Position numbers and translations under genes: made by a program. A stretch of 64,000 bases of DNA from Haloterrigena alkaliphila (GTDB lineage: Archaea > Halobacteriota > Halobacteria > Halobacteriales > Natrialbaceae): the NCBI RefSeq assembly GCF_017352155.2, contig NZ_CP084319.1, positions 1-64,000 on the forward strand. Direction: 5' to 3'. Under the pieces are notes generated by a model. The model searched no databases. It had not been told where the DNA came from and saw nothing but the letters and a program-made list of their open reading frames with translations. Positions within the stretch are counted from its first letter, which is position 1. Each line of letters starts with the position of its first letter. Shown piece by piece: positions 48,729 through 57,849 of this stretch.

Positions 48729-50700
48729 CAGCCAGCACACCGGTTCCGACATTTGGGAGGACTTCACGAGCGGATACGTACCTGACGAGGAGCTCGACGT
48801 TCATCCGAGCCTCTCGCTGCACGCGAAAGCCAACGATGATATTGACCCCGTCACTCACGAAGTCCTCAGGCATCGGTTGTACAGCATCAACGAAGAGCAC
48901 GGCCAGACCCTAGAGAACGTCTCCGGGTCGCCGGTCGCCTACTACGCGCAGGACTTCAACCCGACCATCCTCGCCGAGGACGGCGAGGTCATCTTTCAGG
49001 GGCCGTACATTCAGTTCTTCTCGCCGATCGCGGAGCTACAGGTCAAGTGGATCCTCGAGAATCGTTCGGACAATCCCGGAATCGAGCCCGGGGACGTGTT
49101 CCTTGCGAACGACCCCTGGATCGGTGCGACCCACCAGCCCGACGTCCACTTCATCGCTCCGGTCTTCGAGGACGGCGAGCTCTTCGCCTGGGTCGTCAAC
49201 ACGCTCCATCAGTACGACATCGGCGGTATCGATCCCGGCAGCTTCTGTCCAGGTGCTGATGACGTCTTCCACGAACCGTCGCCGATTCCGCCCATTAAGA
49301 TCGTCGAAGGCGGTGAACGTCGCGAGGACCTCCGACAGCTCTATCTACGCCAGTCGCGGCTCCCGCAGATGGTGGGTCTCGACTTCAACGCACAGCTGGC
49401 CGGCGTCAACGTCGCCCGCGACCGCCTGACTGAGGTCGTCGACGAGTACGGTGCGTCGACCGTCAAGGGCGTTATGCGCGACGTGCTCGACGACGCGGAG
49501 CGGTCGTTCACCGAGAAGCTCGAGACGATTCCCGACGGCACGTGGCGCGCCCGCGGATACATGGACGGGTCGCAGACGGGCGATACCGACCTCTACGTAG
49601 GCCAGGTGCAGTTGACCAAGGAGGGTGACACGCTCACGTTCACGAACGAGGGAACGGAAGACGAGGCCGGTGCGATGAACCTCACGTACGCCGGATTCCG
49701 GACCGCGATCATGAGCGTGTTGAACCCGATGATGATGTATGACGCGATGTGGGTCGCCGGCGGCGCGCTGCGACACATCGATATCGAGACGACGCCCGGC
49801 ACGTTCACCCACGCCGAGTGGCCCTCGGCCGTCTCGACCGGCGGGCAGATCGGCATCGAGTTCGCTATCTGTCTCATCAACGACGTCGTCGCTCGGATGC
49901 TCGCGTCCTCCGACGAACACAAGCGGGACATCATCAACGGAACCCACGAGTCATCGGGCGCCGTCGCACAGGCCGGTATCGACCAGTGGGGCGACGAGTT
50001 CGGGACGATGAACCTCGACTGCATGGGTCTCGGCGGCGTCGGTGCCTCTCCTCACAAGGACGGCATCGACACCGGCGGAGCCTACTGGGCCCCGAAGGCG
50101 CCGATCCCGAACATGGAGCACAACGAACAGGACTACCCGATCCTGTACCTCTACCGGGACGAAGTTCCCGACTCCGGGGGTGCCGGCGAGTTCCGCGGCG
50201 GCGTCGGGATGCACTACTGCTGGATCCCTCACAACACGTCGCAGATCGAGAACGTGCTCGCCGGCGTTGGCGGGGCGGTGCCGCTCTCGCGCGGCGTCTC
50301 CGGTGAGCCGGGCGCCACGCTTCGCCCTAGAATCGTCCGCGATTCGGACATCGAATCACGCCTCGAGGCCGGGGAGATTCCCGAGCGAGCGACCGACGCC
50401 GAGGGAGCAGTGGCGAAACTGCCCTCGAAGTCCTACGACACGCAGGAACCCGACGACATCTGGGAGGTCCGGACCGCGGGGTCGCCGGGATACGGCGACC
50501 CGCTCGAACGCGATCCGGAGGACGTTGCCGAAGACGTCCGGAACGGATACGTCTCGGAGTCGGTCGCCGCCGACACCTACGGCGTGGTGCTGACGGAGGC
50601 GGGCGGACGAATCGTGTCCGACCTCGATGCGACAGCTGACCGGCGAGACGAACTGCGCGACGAACGACTCGCGAACAGCACGATCCCAGCGGAGAACTGA
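48721..50700 (+). CDS. HyuB-type large subunit of the ketone carboxylase, set 2
   Basis: 659 aa, 100 longer than HyuB set 1. Motifs are PGDVFLANDPWIGATHQPDVHFIAP, NTLHQYDIGGIDPGSFCPG, IPPIKIVEGGERRED and SAVSTGGQIGIEF, with C-terminal VRTAGSPGYGDPLERDPE. The family metal site lies around the ND and HQPD/HQYD segments. The start ATG overlaps the HyuA stop by 8 nt. An N-terminal extension (GYVPDEELDVHPSLSLHAKAND) is absent in set 1 and is typical of carboxylase alpha subunits. Expected product: a 3-oxoacid from a methyl ketone plus bicarbonate. Confidence 0.87.
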   Translation: MSDSQHTGSDIWEDFTSGYVPDEELDVHPSLSLHAKANDDIDPVTHEVLRHRLYSINEEHGQTLENVSGSPVAYYAQDFNPTILAEDGEVIFQGPYIQFFSPIAELQVKWILENRSDNPGIEPGDVFLANDPWIGATHQPDVHFIAPVFEDGELFAWVVNTLHQYDIGGIDPGSFCPGADDVFHEPSPIPPIKIVEGGERREDLRQLYLRQSRLPQMVGLDFNAQLAGVNVARDRLTEVVDEYGASTVKGVMRDVLDDAERSFTEKLETIPDGTWRARGYMDGSQTGDTDLYVGQVQLTKEGDTLTFTNEGTEDEAGAMNLTYAGFRTAIMSVLNPMMMYDAMWVAGGALRHIDIETTPGTFTHAEWPSAVSTGGQIGIEFAICLINDVVARMLASSDEHKRDIINGTHESSGAVAQAGIDQWGDEFGTMNLDCMGLGGVGASPHKDGIDTGGAYWAPKAPIPNMEHNEQDYPILYLYRDEVPDSGGAGEFRGGVGMHYCWIPHNTSQIENVLAGVGGAVPLSRGVSGEPGATLRPRIVRDSDIESRLEAGEIPERATDAEGAVAKLPSKSYDTQEPDDIWEVRTAGSPGYGDPLERDPEDVAEDVRNGYVSESVAADTYGVVLTEAGGRIVSDLDATADRRDELRDERLANSTIPAEN

Positions 50701-50701
50701 G

Positions 50702-51001
50702 ATGGAAGTCCACGAATACCTCGAACTCGAACCCGATGCGCGCGTCTTCTCGTGCCGCGAGTGCGGTCACGAACTCTGTGACGCCGATCGGAACTTCAAG
50801 GAGTACTGTGCGATGGAAACGTCTCCCGTCGAGGAGATCGGCCCCGCGTTCGACGCGCCCGCCGACATCCTCGGGGAGAATCACGGACTCGAGTTCCGCC
50901 GGTTCTACTGTCCGAACTGCGCGGTCCTGATGGACCACGAGATCGCTCGAGAGACGGATCCGATCCTCCACGATCTGGAGATCGACCTCGAGGCGCTGTA
51001 G
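50702..51001 (+). CDS. Small zinc-binding subunit, acetone carboxylase gamma-like
   Basis: A 99-aa protein with two CxxC knuckles: FSCRECGHELCDADRNFKEYC (first, long) and RFYCPNCAVLMDHEIA (second), then DPILHDLEI. The second segment, Y/F-YCP-x-C-x-x-L-x-D, is the hallmark of acetone carboxylase gamma and the small zinc subunit of acetophenone carboxylase. It begins 1 nt after the HyuB stop, so it completes a three-subunit operon. It is shorter than AcxC (about 168 aa). Its presence is the best evidence that set 2 is a ketone carboxylase and not a hydantoinase. Confidence 0.85.
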   Translation: MEVHEYLELEPDARVFSCRECGHELCDADRNFKEYCAMETSPVEEIGPAFDAPADILGENHGLEFRRFYCPNCAVLMDHEIARETDPILHDLEIDLEAL

Positions 51002-51095
51002 ATCAACCGCTCCGGCGAAGTAGCGCGGTCCTCGGCGTCAACAGGCGTCTGGACTGAACCATACTCTTTTGTCGGATGTTATCGTCTACCAGCGT

Positions 51096-52619
51096 ATGAA
51101 CGGGCTTACCGTCGGCTACCTCGCGGAACGGAACGCGAGAACCCAGCCGGACGCCGAGGCGATCGTACAACGAGAGGGCGGCGAGCGGACCGAAACCGTG
51201 ACATTCGAGGCGTTCAACCGTCGGATCGACCGCCTCGCGAACGCGCTCGCCGACCGGGGAATCGAAGCGGGCGACACCGTCGCGACGTACACGGGGAATC
51301 GGATCGAAACCGTCGAGAGCTATCTCGCGGCGATGAAACTCGGCGCCCTGCCGGTACCGATCAACCACCGGTTCAAGGCCGGTGAGGTGAGCTACGTCCT
51401 CGAGGACAGCGACGCGACGCTGTGTATCTTCGACGAGGCGGGTCGCGAGGCGATCACCGGCGTCCACGAGGAGTTCGACGCGTCCGTCGGAGAGTACCTG
51501 TACGTCGGCGAATCGACGCCGGACTTCGCGAACGACTACGAGGCGGTTCGGAGCGGCGCGTCCGCCGATCCCGTCGAGGTCGTCCCGTCCCGATACGACG
51601 ACGCAGCCATCATGTACACGAGCGGAACGACCGGGAAGCCGAAGGGGTGCGTGCTCACTCACGACAACATCGTTCAGGCCGCGGAGAACTCACTCTACGA
51701 AGTAAACCTCTCCCGGGACGCCCGATTTATGGTCGTGACGCCGCTGTTCCACATCGCCGCACTCGGGCTGTTCATGATGGCGTTTTACGTCGGCGGAACG
51801 ACGATCCTGGTCGACGACTTCGAGCCGGTGTCGGTCCTCTCGATTCTCGAGGAGGAGTCGGTGACGGCATCGTTCATGGTCCCGATGATGAGTCGCGCGG
51901 TGCTCGGGGCCGATCCCGGGGCGTACGATCTCTCGCAGTTCGAGCACTACATGACCGGTGCGGCGCCGTCCGAGCGATCGCTCAAGAAGGAGATCATCGA
52001 GACCTTCGACTGCAAGCTCTACGACGTCTTCGGCCAGACTGAACTGTCTCCCTCGACGACGATGCTGCGTCCGGAGAACGTCCTCGAGAAACCCGAAACG
52101 GTGGGTCGGCCGATCATCAACGTCGAAGTCAAGGTCGTCGACGAAACCGGCGACGAGGTCGACCCTGGCGAAATCGGGCGGATCGCGTACCGCGGTCCGA
52201 CGGTGTTCAAGGAGTACTACGGGATGCCTGAGAAGACCGCAGAGGTGTTCGACGACGGCTGGTTCATCTCCGACGACCTCGTTCGGATCGACGACGATGG
52301 CTTCGTCCATTTCGTCGGCCGAGCCGACGACATGATCATCACCGGCGGTGAGAACGTCCACCCCGCTGAGATCGAGGAGGTCCTCCACGAACTCGAGGGC
52401 GTGGACGAGGTCGCGGTCGTCGGCGTCCCCGACGACCAGTGGGGCGAGCGAGTGAAGGCCGTCGTCGTCCCCGAAGACGGGGGTGCGCTGACCGAGGACG
52501 ACGTCGTCGGCCACGTTGAGTCGAACCTGGCTGGGTTCAAGAAGCCCCGCGAGGTCGAGTTCCGGGACCAACTGCCGCGGAACCCGACTGGAAAGGTCCT
52601 GAAGAGCGAACTCGCCTGA
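51096..52619 (+). CDS. Acyl-CoA ligase (paralogue of 14312)
   Basis: A 507-aa ANL ligase: IMYTSGTTGKPKGCVLTHDN, VFGQTELSPSTTM (A5), WFISDDLVRIDDDGFVHF (A7), GRADDMIITGGENVHP (A8), NPTGKVLKSELA with catalytic lysine. It is 94 bp downstream of the carboxylase subunits and in the same direction, so it may activate their 3-oxoacid product (as the benzoylacetate-CoA ligase does in acetophenone degradation). A TATA-like CATACTCTTTT lies about 30 nt before ATG 51096, so it may also be transcribed alone. It is a full-length relative of the ligase at 14312. Confidence 0.9.
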   Translation: MNGLTVGYLAERNARTQPDAEAIVQREGGERTETVTFEAFNRRIDRLANALADRGIEAGDTVATYTGNRIETVESYLAAMKLGALPVPINHRFKAGEVSYVLEDSDATLCIFDEAGREAITGVHEEFDASVGEYLYVGESTPDFANDYEAVRSGASADPVEVVPSRYDDAAIMYTSGTTGKPKGCVLTHDNIVQAAENSLYEVNLSRDARFMVVTPLFHIAALGLFMMAFYVGGTTILVDDFEPVSVLSILEEESVTASFMVPMMSRAVLGADPGAYDLSQFEHYMTGAAPSERSLKKEIIETFDCKLYDVFGQTELSPSTTMLRPENVLEKPETVGRPIINVEVKVVDETGDEVDPGEIGRIAYRGPTVFKEYYGMPEKTAEVFDDGWFISDDLVRIDDDGFVHFVGRADDMIITGGENVHPAEIEEVLHELEGVDEVAVVGVPDDQWGERVKAVVVPEDGGALTEDDVVGHVESNLAGFKKPREVEFRDQLPRNPTGKVLKSELA

Positions 52620-52622
52620 GCG

Positions 52623-53639
52623 TTAGCGCCCGGGCTCCACGACCAGCTTTCCGACTGTCTCGCGATCGGCCATATCGGCGAACGCGCGATCGGTTTCCGC
52701 GAGCGGGTAGCGCTCGTGGACGACCGGCTCGAGTCGGCCGTTTTCGACGAGGTCGACGAGTCGCTCGAGGTCGCGTTGGGTCCCCATCGTGCTTCCGATG
52801 ACCCGCTTCTGATTCAGGAAGAGATCCCCCAGCGTGAGCGTCGAGGTTGGACCTGCCGTCTGTCCGCAGATCACCATCCGTCCGCCGCGGCGGAGAACGT
52901 TCAGCCCGACCTCGGAGAAGGGGCCGCCGAGGTGGTTGATCGTCGCATCGACACGGCCGACCTCGAGGACGGCATCTCGGATCGTATCGGGGTTGCCGGA
53001 CTCGACAACGTGGTCGGCGCCGAACGCTTCGAGTCGATCGAGTTTTTCGCGGGACGTCGACGTGCCGATCGTCCGCGCACCGAGGATATCCGCGAGCTGA
53101 ACGGTCGCGACGCCGACACCGCCGGTCGCCCCAGGCACGAAGATGAGGTCGCCGGGGCCAACCTCCGCTTCGTCGAGCATTCGAAACGCCGTCATGTACG
53201 AGACGGGAAGCGCCGCCGCATCCGCCGGTTCGACGGCGTCCGAGAGCGGGATCAGCCGATCGGCTCGAACAGTCGCGTACTCCGCTAACCCGCCGTGATA
53301 GAGACTGAATCGCTCGCAGTAGCTCTCCGGCCCCTCCCGGCAGAACCGACAGGAACCACACGTCTGGTTCGGACAGAGGAGCACCCGTTCCCCGACCTTG
53401 ACACCTTCGACGTCGTCGCCGACAGCCGAGACGGTTCCTGCAACGTCCATGCCGGCCACGTACGGGAGGTCCTCCTCGTCGACCCGGAAGTCGCCGTTGA
53501 GGATCCACAGGTCGTGGTGGTTGATCGAGCAGGCCTCGACCTCGAGGACTGCCTCTTCAGGACCCGGTTCGGGATCGTCGAACGATTCGATCGTCACGTG
53601 CTCCGGACTACCGAATCCGGTGAACGCTGCGGCGCGCAT
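52623..53639 (-). CDS. Zinc-containing MDR alcohol dehydrogenase
   Basis: A 338-aa MDR enzyme. The four structural-zinc cysteines are in CPNQTCGSCRFCREGPESYC. The NAD(P) loop is PGATGGVGVATVQLA. INHHDLWILNGDF replaces the usual catalytic-zinc CGSDxH at the N-terminus, so the catalytic zinc site looks altered (Asn-His-His-Asp), as in some threonine-dehydrogenase-like or quinone-reductase relatives. It converges tightly with the CoA ligase (3 nt between stops). ATG 53639 is chosen (MRAAAFTGFG). Substrate unknown; an alcohol or enone is likely. Confidence 0.87.
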   Translation of the reverse strand: MRAAAFTGFGSPEHVTIESFDDPEPGPEEAVLEVEACSINHHDLWILNGDFRVDEEDLPYVAGMDVAGTVSAVGDDVEGVKVGERVLLCPNQTCGSCRFCREGPESYCERFSLYHGGLAEYATVRADRLIPLSDAVEPADAAALPVSYMTAFRMLDEAEVGPGDLIFVPGATGGVGVATVQLADILGARTIGTSTSREKLDRLEAFGADHVVESGNPDTIRDAVLEVGRVDATINHLGGPFSEVGLNVLRRGGRMVICGQTAGPTSTLTLGDLFLNQKRVIGSTMGTQRDLERLVDLVENGRLEPVVHERYPLAETDRAFADMADRETVGKLVVEPGR

Positions 53640-53770
53640 ATCGTTTTGATCGGACGCTGGTGGCATATAACTGCGGTTCACGGAAGGTGACGTCGAACGG
53701 TCGAAGACGCGCCATCAGATGAGTGACCGGTACGCCGATCGGTCGCCCGCGTTCCGGGCCGCGAAAAGCG

Positions 53771-53775
53771 TTTAA
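53771..53775 (+). promoter_or_regulatory. TATA-like element of crotonase 53784
   Basis: TTTAA lies only 9-13 nt before the first GTG (53784) but 24-28 nt before a third in-frame GTG (53799). If it is the TATA element, the leaderless start would be 53799. Confidence 0.3.
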
Positions 53776-53783
53776 CCGCGTAC

Positions 53784-54629
53784 GTGGTGACACTCCACGT
53801 GACATCGAGCATCGAATACACCGTCGATTCCGATCGAGCAACGGCGCACGTCACACTCGACCGCCCCGACTCGTTGAACACGCTGAACGATCACTTGATC
53901 GAAGAACTCGTCGAGGCGATCGCTCGAGCCGAGTCCGACGACGAAGTGCGGGTGATCGTCCTCCGAGGTGCGGGGGAGGAGGCGTTTTCGGCCGGTTACG
54001 ATATCACCCCACAGGGGGACGAATCCAACCCGGTTCCGTCGATCGACGATCTCCTCGACGAGTTCGACGCCGCGACCGAGCACGTCCACGCCGTTTGGGA
54101 GTGCGACAAGCCCGTAATCGCCGCCGTCGACGGCTACTGTCTCGCCGGGGGCAGCGACCTGGCGATGGCGAGTGACATCGTGATCGCAACCGAGAGCGCG
54201 GAGTTCGGGTATCCAGGGCTGCGGATGGCGGGCGTTCCGCCGACGCTGATCTACCCGTTCGTCATGAACCTTCACGAGGCGAAAGAGTTGCTACTCTCCG
54301 GGAAGATCGTCGGCGCGCAGCGAGCGCGGGAACTGGGCATGATCAACCGCGTCGTTCCACGGGATAGACTCGAGGACGTCGTCCGTGCGGAGGTCGAGGA
54401 GATACGAAAGATGCCCGGGAACAACGTTCGTATACTCAAGCAGGTACTCAACGGCACCGCTGAGATGCAAGGCGCGAAACCGATGTTCACGTTCGGAGAA
54501 TTGTTCGACGCGCTCGGTCACCATACGGAGTACGGGAAGGAGTACTACCGCATCGCGGCGACTGAGGGGTTCGACGCGGCGCTCGAGTACATGAACGAGC
54601 GGAACAAGGGGACGAGACCGTCCGACTGA
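53784..54629 (+). CDS. Crotonase-fold enzyme with Asp in place of the hydratase Glu
   Basis: A 281-aa crotonase: LDRPDSLNTLN, oxyanion hole FSAGYDITPQ, then YCLAGGSDLAMASD (Asp where hydratases have Glu) and YPGLRMAGVPPT (no second Glu). The C-terminal part TFGELFDALGHHTEYGKEYY is long, like the crotonase at 18397. An isomerase, dehalogenase-like or ring-hydrolysing activity fits better than plain hydration. There is no ATG; GTG codons at 53784, 53787 and 53799 compete, and the TATA-like box favours the third. It converges with the CoA ligase at 54689. Confidence 0.85.
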   Translation: MVTLHVTSSIEYTVDSDRATAHVTLDRPDSLNTLNDHLIEELVEAIARAESDDEVRVIVLRGAGEEAFSAGYDITPQGDESNPVPSIDDLLDEFDAATEHVHAVWECDKPVIAAVDGYCLAGGSDLAMASDIVIATESAEFGYPGLRMAGVPPTLIYPFVMNLHEAKELLLSGKIVGAQRARELGMINRVVPRDRLEDVVRAEVEEIRKMPGNNVRILKQVLNGTAEMQGAKPMFTFGELFDALGHHTEYGKEYYRIAATEGFDAALEYMNERNKGTRPSD

Positions 54630-54688
54630 TCGGTGTTCGCTCGTTCGTTGCAGTCCGTCACCAGCTGTTAGTACACTGCCATCTGTGG

Positions 54689-56263
54689 TCAGTTCTCTTC
54701 GCGGAGTTTGTACTTCTGGATTTTGCCGCTGGGGTTGCGCGGGAGTTCGTCCCGGAGTTCGTACTGCCGCGGCCGTTTGAACTCGGCGAGGTCGTTACTG
54801 TCCCTACAGAACGCATCGAGTTCGTTCGCAGTCACGTCGCCGTCCGGAACGACGTAGGCGACGACGCGCTCACCCCACTGGTCGTCCTCCTCGCCGATTA
54901 CCGCAACTTCGGCGACGCCATCGTGCTGATAGAGGACGTTCTCGACTTCCGTCGGATAGATGTTCTCGCCACCGCTGATGATCATATCGTCGATCCGATC
55001 GACGAGGAAGAGGTACCCGTCCTCGTTGAGATACCCGGCGTCGCCCGTGAAGAACCAGCCGTCGCGGATCGCATCCGCCGTCTTCTCCGGCTGGTTCCAG
55101 TACTTCTCCATCATCGGCGGCCCCTGGAGGATTATCTCGCCCGTCTGGCCGGTCTCGACCGTGTCCTCCGGACCGACGGGATCGTTCGGATCCTCGTTCT
55201 CGGTTGGTTCGACGATGCGTACTTCGTGGTTCGGCGCGGCGCGACCGACGCTCTCCAAGTGCTCCCGGACCTCGAAAGGAAGGATGAACGTCGCACACGG
55301 ACCCATCTCCGTCATTCCGTACGCCGTAGCGTAGTCCTCGGTGAACGTCTCGATGCACTCCTCGAGCAGCGACGGTGGCATCGGCGCGGCGCCGTAGACG
55401 CCGAGCTCGAGCGACGAACCGTCGAAATCGTCCATCTCCCGGGACTCCTCGAGCAGCTGCCGCCAGATGCGTGAGGCCACGAAGAGATGAGTGGCCCGCT
55501 CCTCGTCGACGGCTTCGAGGACCCGTCGGGCGTCGAACTCGTGAAGGATCACCGACTTCCCACCGAGGTTGATTCGGGTAAGGAGCCCGCAGTTGAGCTC
55601 CGCGTTATGATACAGCGGCATTACGGAGACTCCGACGTCCGTAAAGTTGAGTCCCATCTGGCCGCCGTAGAGCATGTTGTGATAGGTCGCGTCCCGATGA
55701 GAGTGGACGACCCCCTTGGGACGGCCAGTAGTGCCGCTCGTGTACATGATCGCGTACTGGTCCGTCGGATCGATCGAGACCTCGGGCGCACTCGCGTCCG
55801 CGCTCTCGAGCATCTCGTGGAATCCGTCGGCGTACTCGGGGCCGTCTTCAACATCGTCGTCAACGTAGACGTACTCCTCGACCGTTCCGAACTCGTCGCG
55901 GCCGCGCTCGACGGTCTCCCGCGTCGCCTCCTCGAAGATGAGGACTGTCGACTCGGAATCGTTGAGGATGTAGCCGACCTCGCTGGGCGCGAGGCGGTAG
56001 TTCACTGGATTGAACGCGGCGCCGACCCGCAGGAGTCCGAACAGTGCAATCGCGAACTCCGCGGAGTTGTGAAGCAGGAGCGAGACGCGGTCGCCCTTCT
56101 CGACGCCGCGATCCGCGAGCGCGTTCGCGAACCGATCGACTCGGTCGTCGAACTCCTCGTAGGTCAGCCGGACGTCCTTTCGCGGGTAGACGATCGCCTC
56201 CCGATCAGGATACTTCCGCGTCGTCCGCGACAAGGTCTCCGGTAGCGTGGGAAGATAACCCAT
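54689..56263 (-). CDS. Acyl-CoA ligase (fatty-acid/long-chain type)
   Basis: A 524-aa ANL ligase: IMYTSGTTGRPKGVVHSHRD, AYGMTEMGPCATF (A5), WFFTGDAGYLNEDGYLFL (A7), DRIDDMIISGGENIYP (A8), NPSGKIQKYKLREEN with catalytic lysine. The NPVNYRLAPSEVGYIL and LYHNAELNCGLLTRINLGGKSV blocks are typical of the medium/long-chain FadD-like branch. It is one of six ligases in the window and is not a close relative of the others. It is divergent from the acyl-CoA dehydrogenase at 56554. Confidence 0.9.
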   Translation of the reverse strand: MGYLPTLPETLSRTTRKYPDREAIVYPRKDVRLTYEEFDDRVDRFANALADRGVEKGDRVSLLLHNSAEFAIALFGLLRVGAAFNPVNYRLAPSEVGYILNDSESTVLIFEEATRETVERGRDEFGTVEEYVYVDDDVEDGPEYADGFHEMLESADASAPEVSIDPTDQYAIMYTSGTTGRPKGVVHSHRDATYHNMLYGGQMGLNFTDVGVSVMPLYHNAELNCGLLTRINLGGKSVILHEFDARRVLEAVDEERATHLFVASRIWRQLLEESREMDDFDGSSLELGVYGAAPMPPSLLEECIETFTEDYATAYGMTEMGPCATFILPFEVREHLESVGRAAPNHEVRIVEPTENEDPNDPVGPEDTVETGQTGEIILQGPPMMEKYWNQPEKTADAIRDGWFFTGDAGYLNEDGYLFLVDRIDDMIISGGENIYPTEVENVLYQHDGVAEVAVIGEEDDQWGERVVAYVVPDGDVTANELDAFCRDSNDLAEFKRPRQYELRDELPRNPSGKIQKYKLREEN

Positions 56264-56370
56264 GACTCAACGTTTCCGGAATCACCGTGTTAGCTCTTTC
56301 GTCCGAAGCGGTCGCTGGCCCCGGGTTTTATTAGATGGACTGACATTGCTTCGAGCGTCTATGCGAGCCT

Positions 56371-56508
56371 ATGACAGAGCAGACTCTCGAGGATGCATCC
56401 CTCGAGATCGACCGACCGGACGTTCTGCTCGGGGGACGTGATCGTGACCGACCGCGATTCGACGGGCCGCCGGCCCGAGAGAGTGAACGCACGCTCAACG
56501 ACGGTTGA
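56371..56508 (+). CDS. Possible 45-aa polar peptide or relic
   Basis: ATG at 56371 opens a 45-codon frame (MTEQTLEDASLEIDRPDVLL start) ending TGA at 56506-56508, 45 nt before the acyl-CoA dehydrogenase. Composition is acidic/arginine-rich with no motif. It could be a small leader gene or chance; evidence is weak. The remainder of the gap 56264-56553 shows nothing. Confidence 0.2.
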   Translation: MTEQTLEDASLEIDRPDVLLGGRDRDRPRFDGPPARESERTLNDG

Positions 56509-56553
56509 ATCGAGCGGCAATCGAACGACGAACCGGAGAACCAGAACACGTAC

Positions 56554-57702
56554 ATGACGTTATTGACAGCGGAGCATGAAGCAATTCGCGACGCAGTCCG
56601 TGAGTTCGCGGAGACCGAGATCGAACCGATCGCTCGAGAGTACGATGACCCCGGCGCCGTCCAGTTCCCGCGAGAGGTCTTTCAGGAGGCCGCCGAACTG
56701 GACTTTCTGGCGCCACATTACCCAGAGGAGTACGGCGGTGCGGGGATGGACTTCCTCGGGTCGGTCATCGTCCACGAGGAGTTTAATCGTGCGGATCCCG
56801 GAATCGGGACCGCCGTCCTGACCGGCAAGTTCGGAACCGAGATGATCCTCGAGTACGGCGACGAGTGGCAGAAGTCCGAGTTCGTCCGGCCGGTGCTCGA
56901 GGGCGAGGCCGTCTGTGGAACGTCGATCAGCGAACCGGACGCCGGAAGCGACGTCGCCGGAATGCGAACGACGGCCGAGAAGGACGGCGACGAGTGGGTT
57001 CTCAACGGGAGTAAGACGTGGGCGAGCAACAGTCCTGTTGCGGAGTTCATGGTTGTCATGGCGAAGACAACCCCCGACGCCGGCCACAACGGAATCAGCG
57101 CGTTCATCGTTCCGACCGAGACCGACGGGTTCGAGGTCGAACGCGACATCGAGAAGATGGGACTCCGAGCGAGTCCGACCGCCGAAATTAACATCTCGAA
57201 CGCACGCGTTCCCGAAGATCACCTCGTCGGTGAGGTCGATCGCGGTTTCGCGCAGTTGATGGAGTTTTTCAACGAAAATCGAATCCTCGTTGCAGCTAAC
57301 GCTCTCGGCGCCGCCGCCGGAGCGTTCCGCCACGCGTACGAGTACGCACAGGAGCGAGAGGCCTTCGACCAGAAGATCAGCGACTTTCAGGGCCTCCAGT
57401 GGAAACTCGCGGACATGAAGACCGATATCGAAACGGCTCGTTCGACCACCTACCGGGCGGCGGGCGAGGTGATGGCCGAAAACGATCCGAGACACCTCGC
57501 CTCTATCGCCAAGTACTACGCGAGCGAGATCTGCGAGGATGTCTGTTCGGAAGCGATCCAGATCCACGGTGGCTACGGGTACACGCGCGAATTCCCGCCC
57601 GAGAAATTCTATCGAGACGCACGCGTACAGAAAATCGTCGAAGGAACGAGCGAGATTCAGAAAAACATTATCTACGATAGCATCGACGAGGCGAATCGGT
57701 GA
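56554..57702 (+). CDS. Acyl-CoA dehydrogenase (short-chain/butyryl-type)
   Basis: A 382-aa acyl-CoA dehydrogenase of the common short-chain type: GTSISEPDAGSDVAGM, WVLNGSKTWASNSPVAEF, REAFDQKISDFQGLQWKLADM, IHGGYGYTREFPPEKF and KIVEGTSEIQKNI with the catalytic Glu. Length and motifs are the most conventional of the five dehydrogenases here. It would oxidise short or branched acyl-CoA and pass electrons to ETF (no ETF genes in this window). A 147-bp gap separates it from the Liv importer. Confidence 0.92.
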   Translation: MTLLTAEHEAIRDAVREFAETEIEPIAREYDDPGAVQFPREVFQEAAELDFLAPHYPEEYGGAGMDFLGSVIVHEEFNRADPGIGTAVLTGKFGTEMILEYGDEWQKSEFVRPVLEGEAVCGTSISEPDAGSDVAGMRTTAEKDGDEWVLNGSKTWASNSPVAEFMVVMAKTTPDAGHNGISAFIVPTETDGFEVERDIEKMGLRASPTAEINISNARVPEDHLVGEVDRGFAQLMEFFNENRILVAANALGAAAGAFRHAYEYAQEREAFDQKISDFQGLQWKLADMKTDIETARSTTYRAAGEVMAENDPRHLASIAKYYASEICEDVCSEAIQIHGGYGYTREFPPEKFYRDARVQKIVEGTSEIQKNIIYDSIDEANR

Positions 57703-57808
57703 ACTAATTTCGATATGATCACTTCACAGTTTATTCGAGGCGAAAACTGTCACCCGTCAGAACTGTAGACCGGCACACGTCTCTAATGTCTCTTGTATTA
57801 TAGAAAGT

Positions 57809-57815
57809 GATATAA
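57809..57815 (+). promoter_or_regulatory. TATA box of the Liv importer operon
   Basis: GATATAA lies 35-41 nt before ATG 57850; a second AT-rich stretch (GTATTATAG) is about 15 nt further up. The spacing predicts a short leader of about 10 nt. Confidence 0.5.
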
Positions 57816-57849
57816 GGCAATCTCCAGCATGTACTGGTAGTCGATACCA

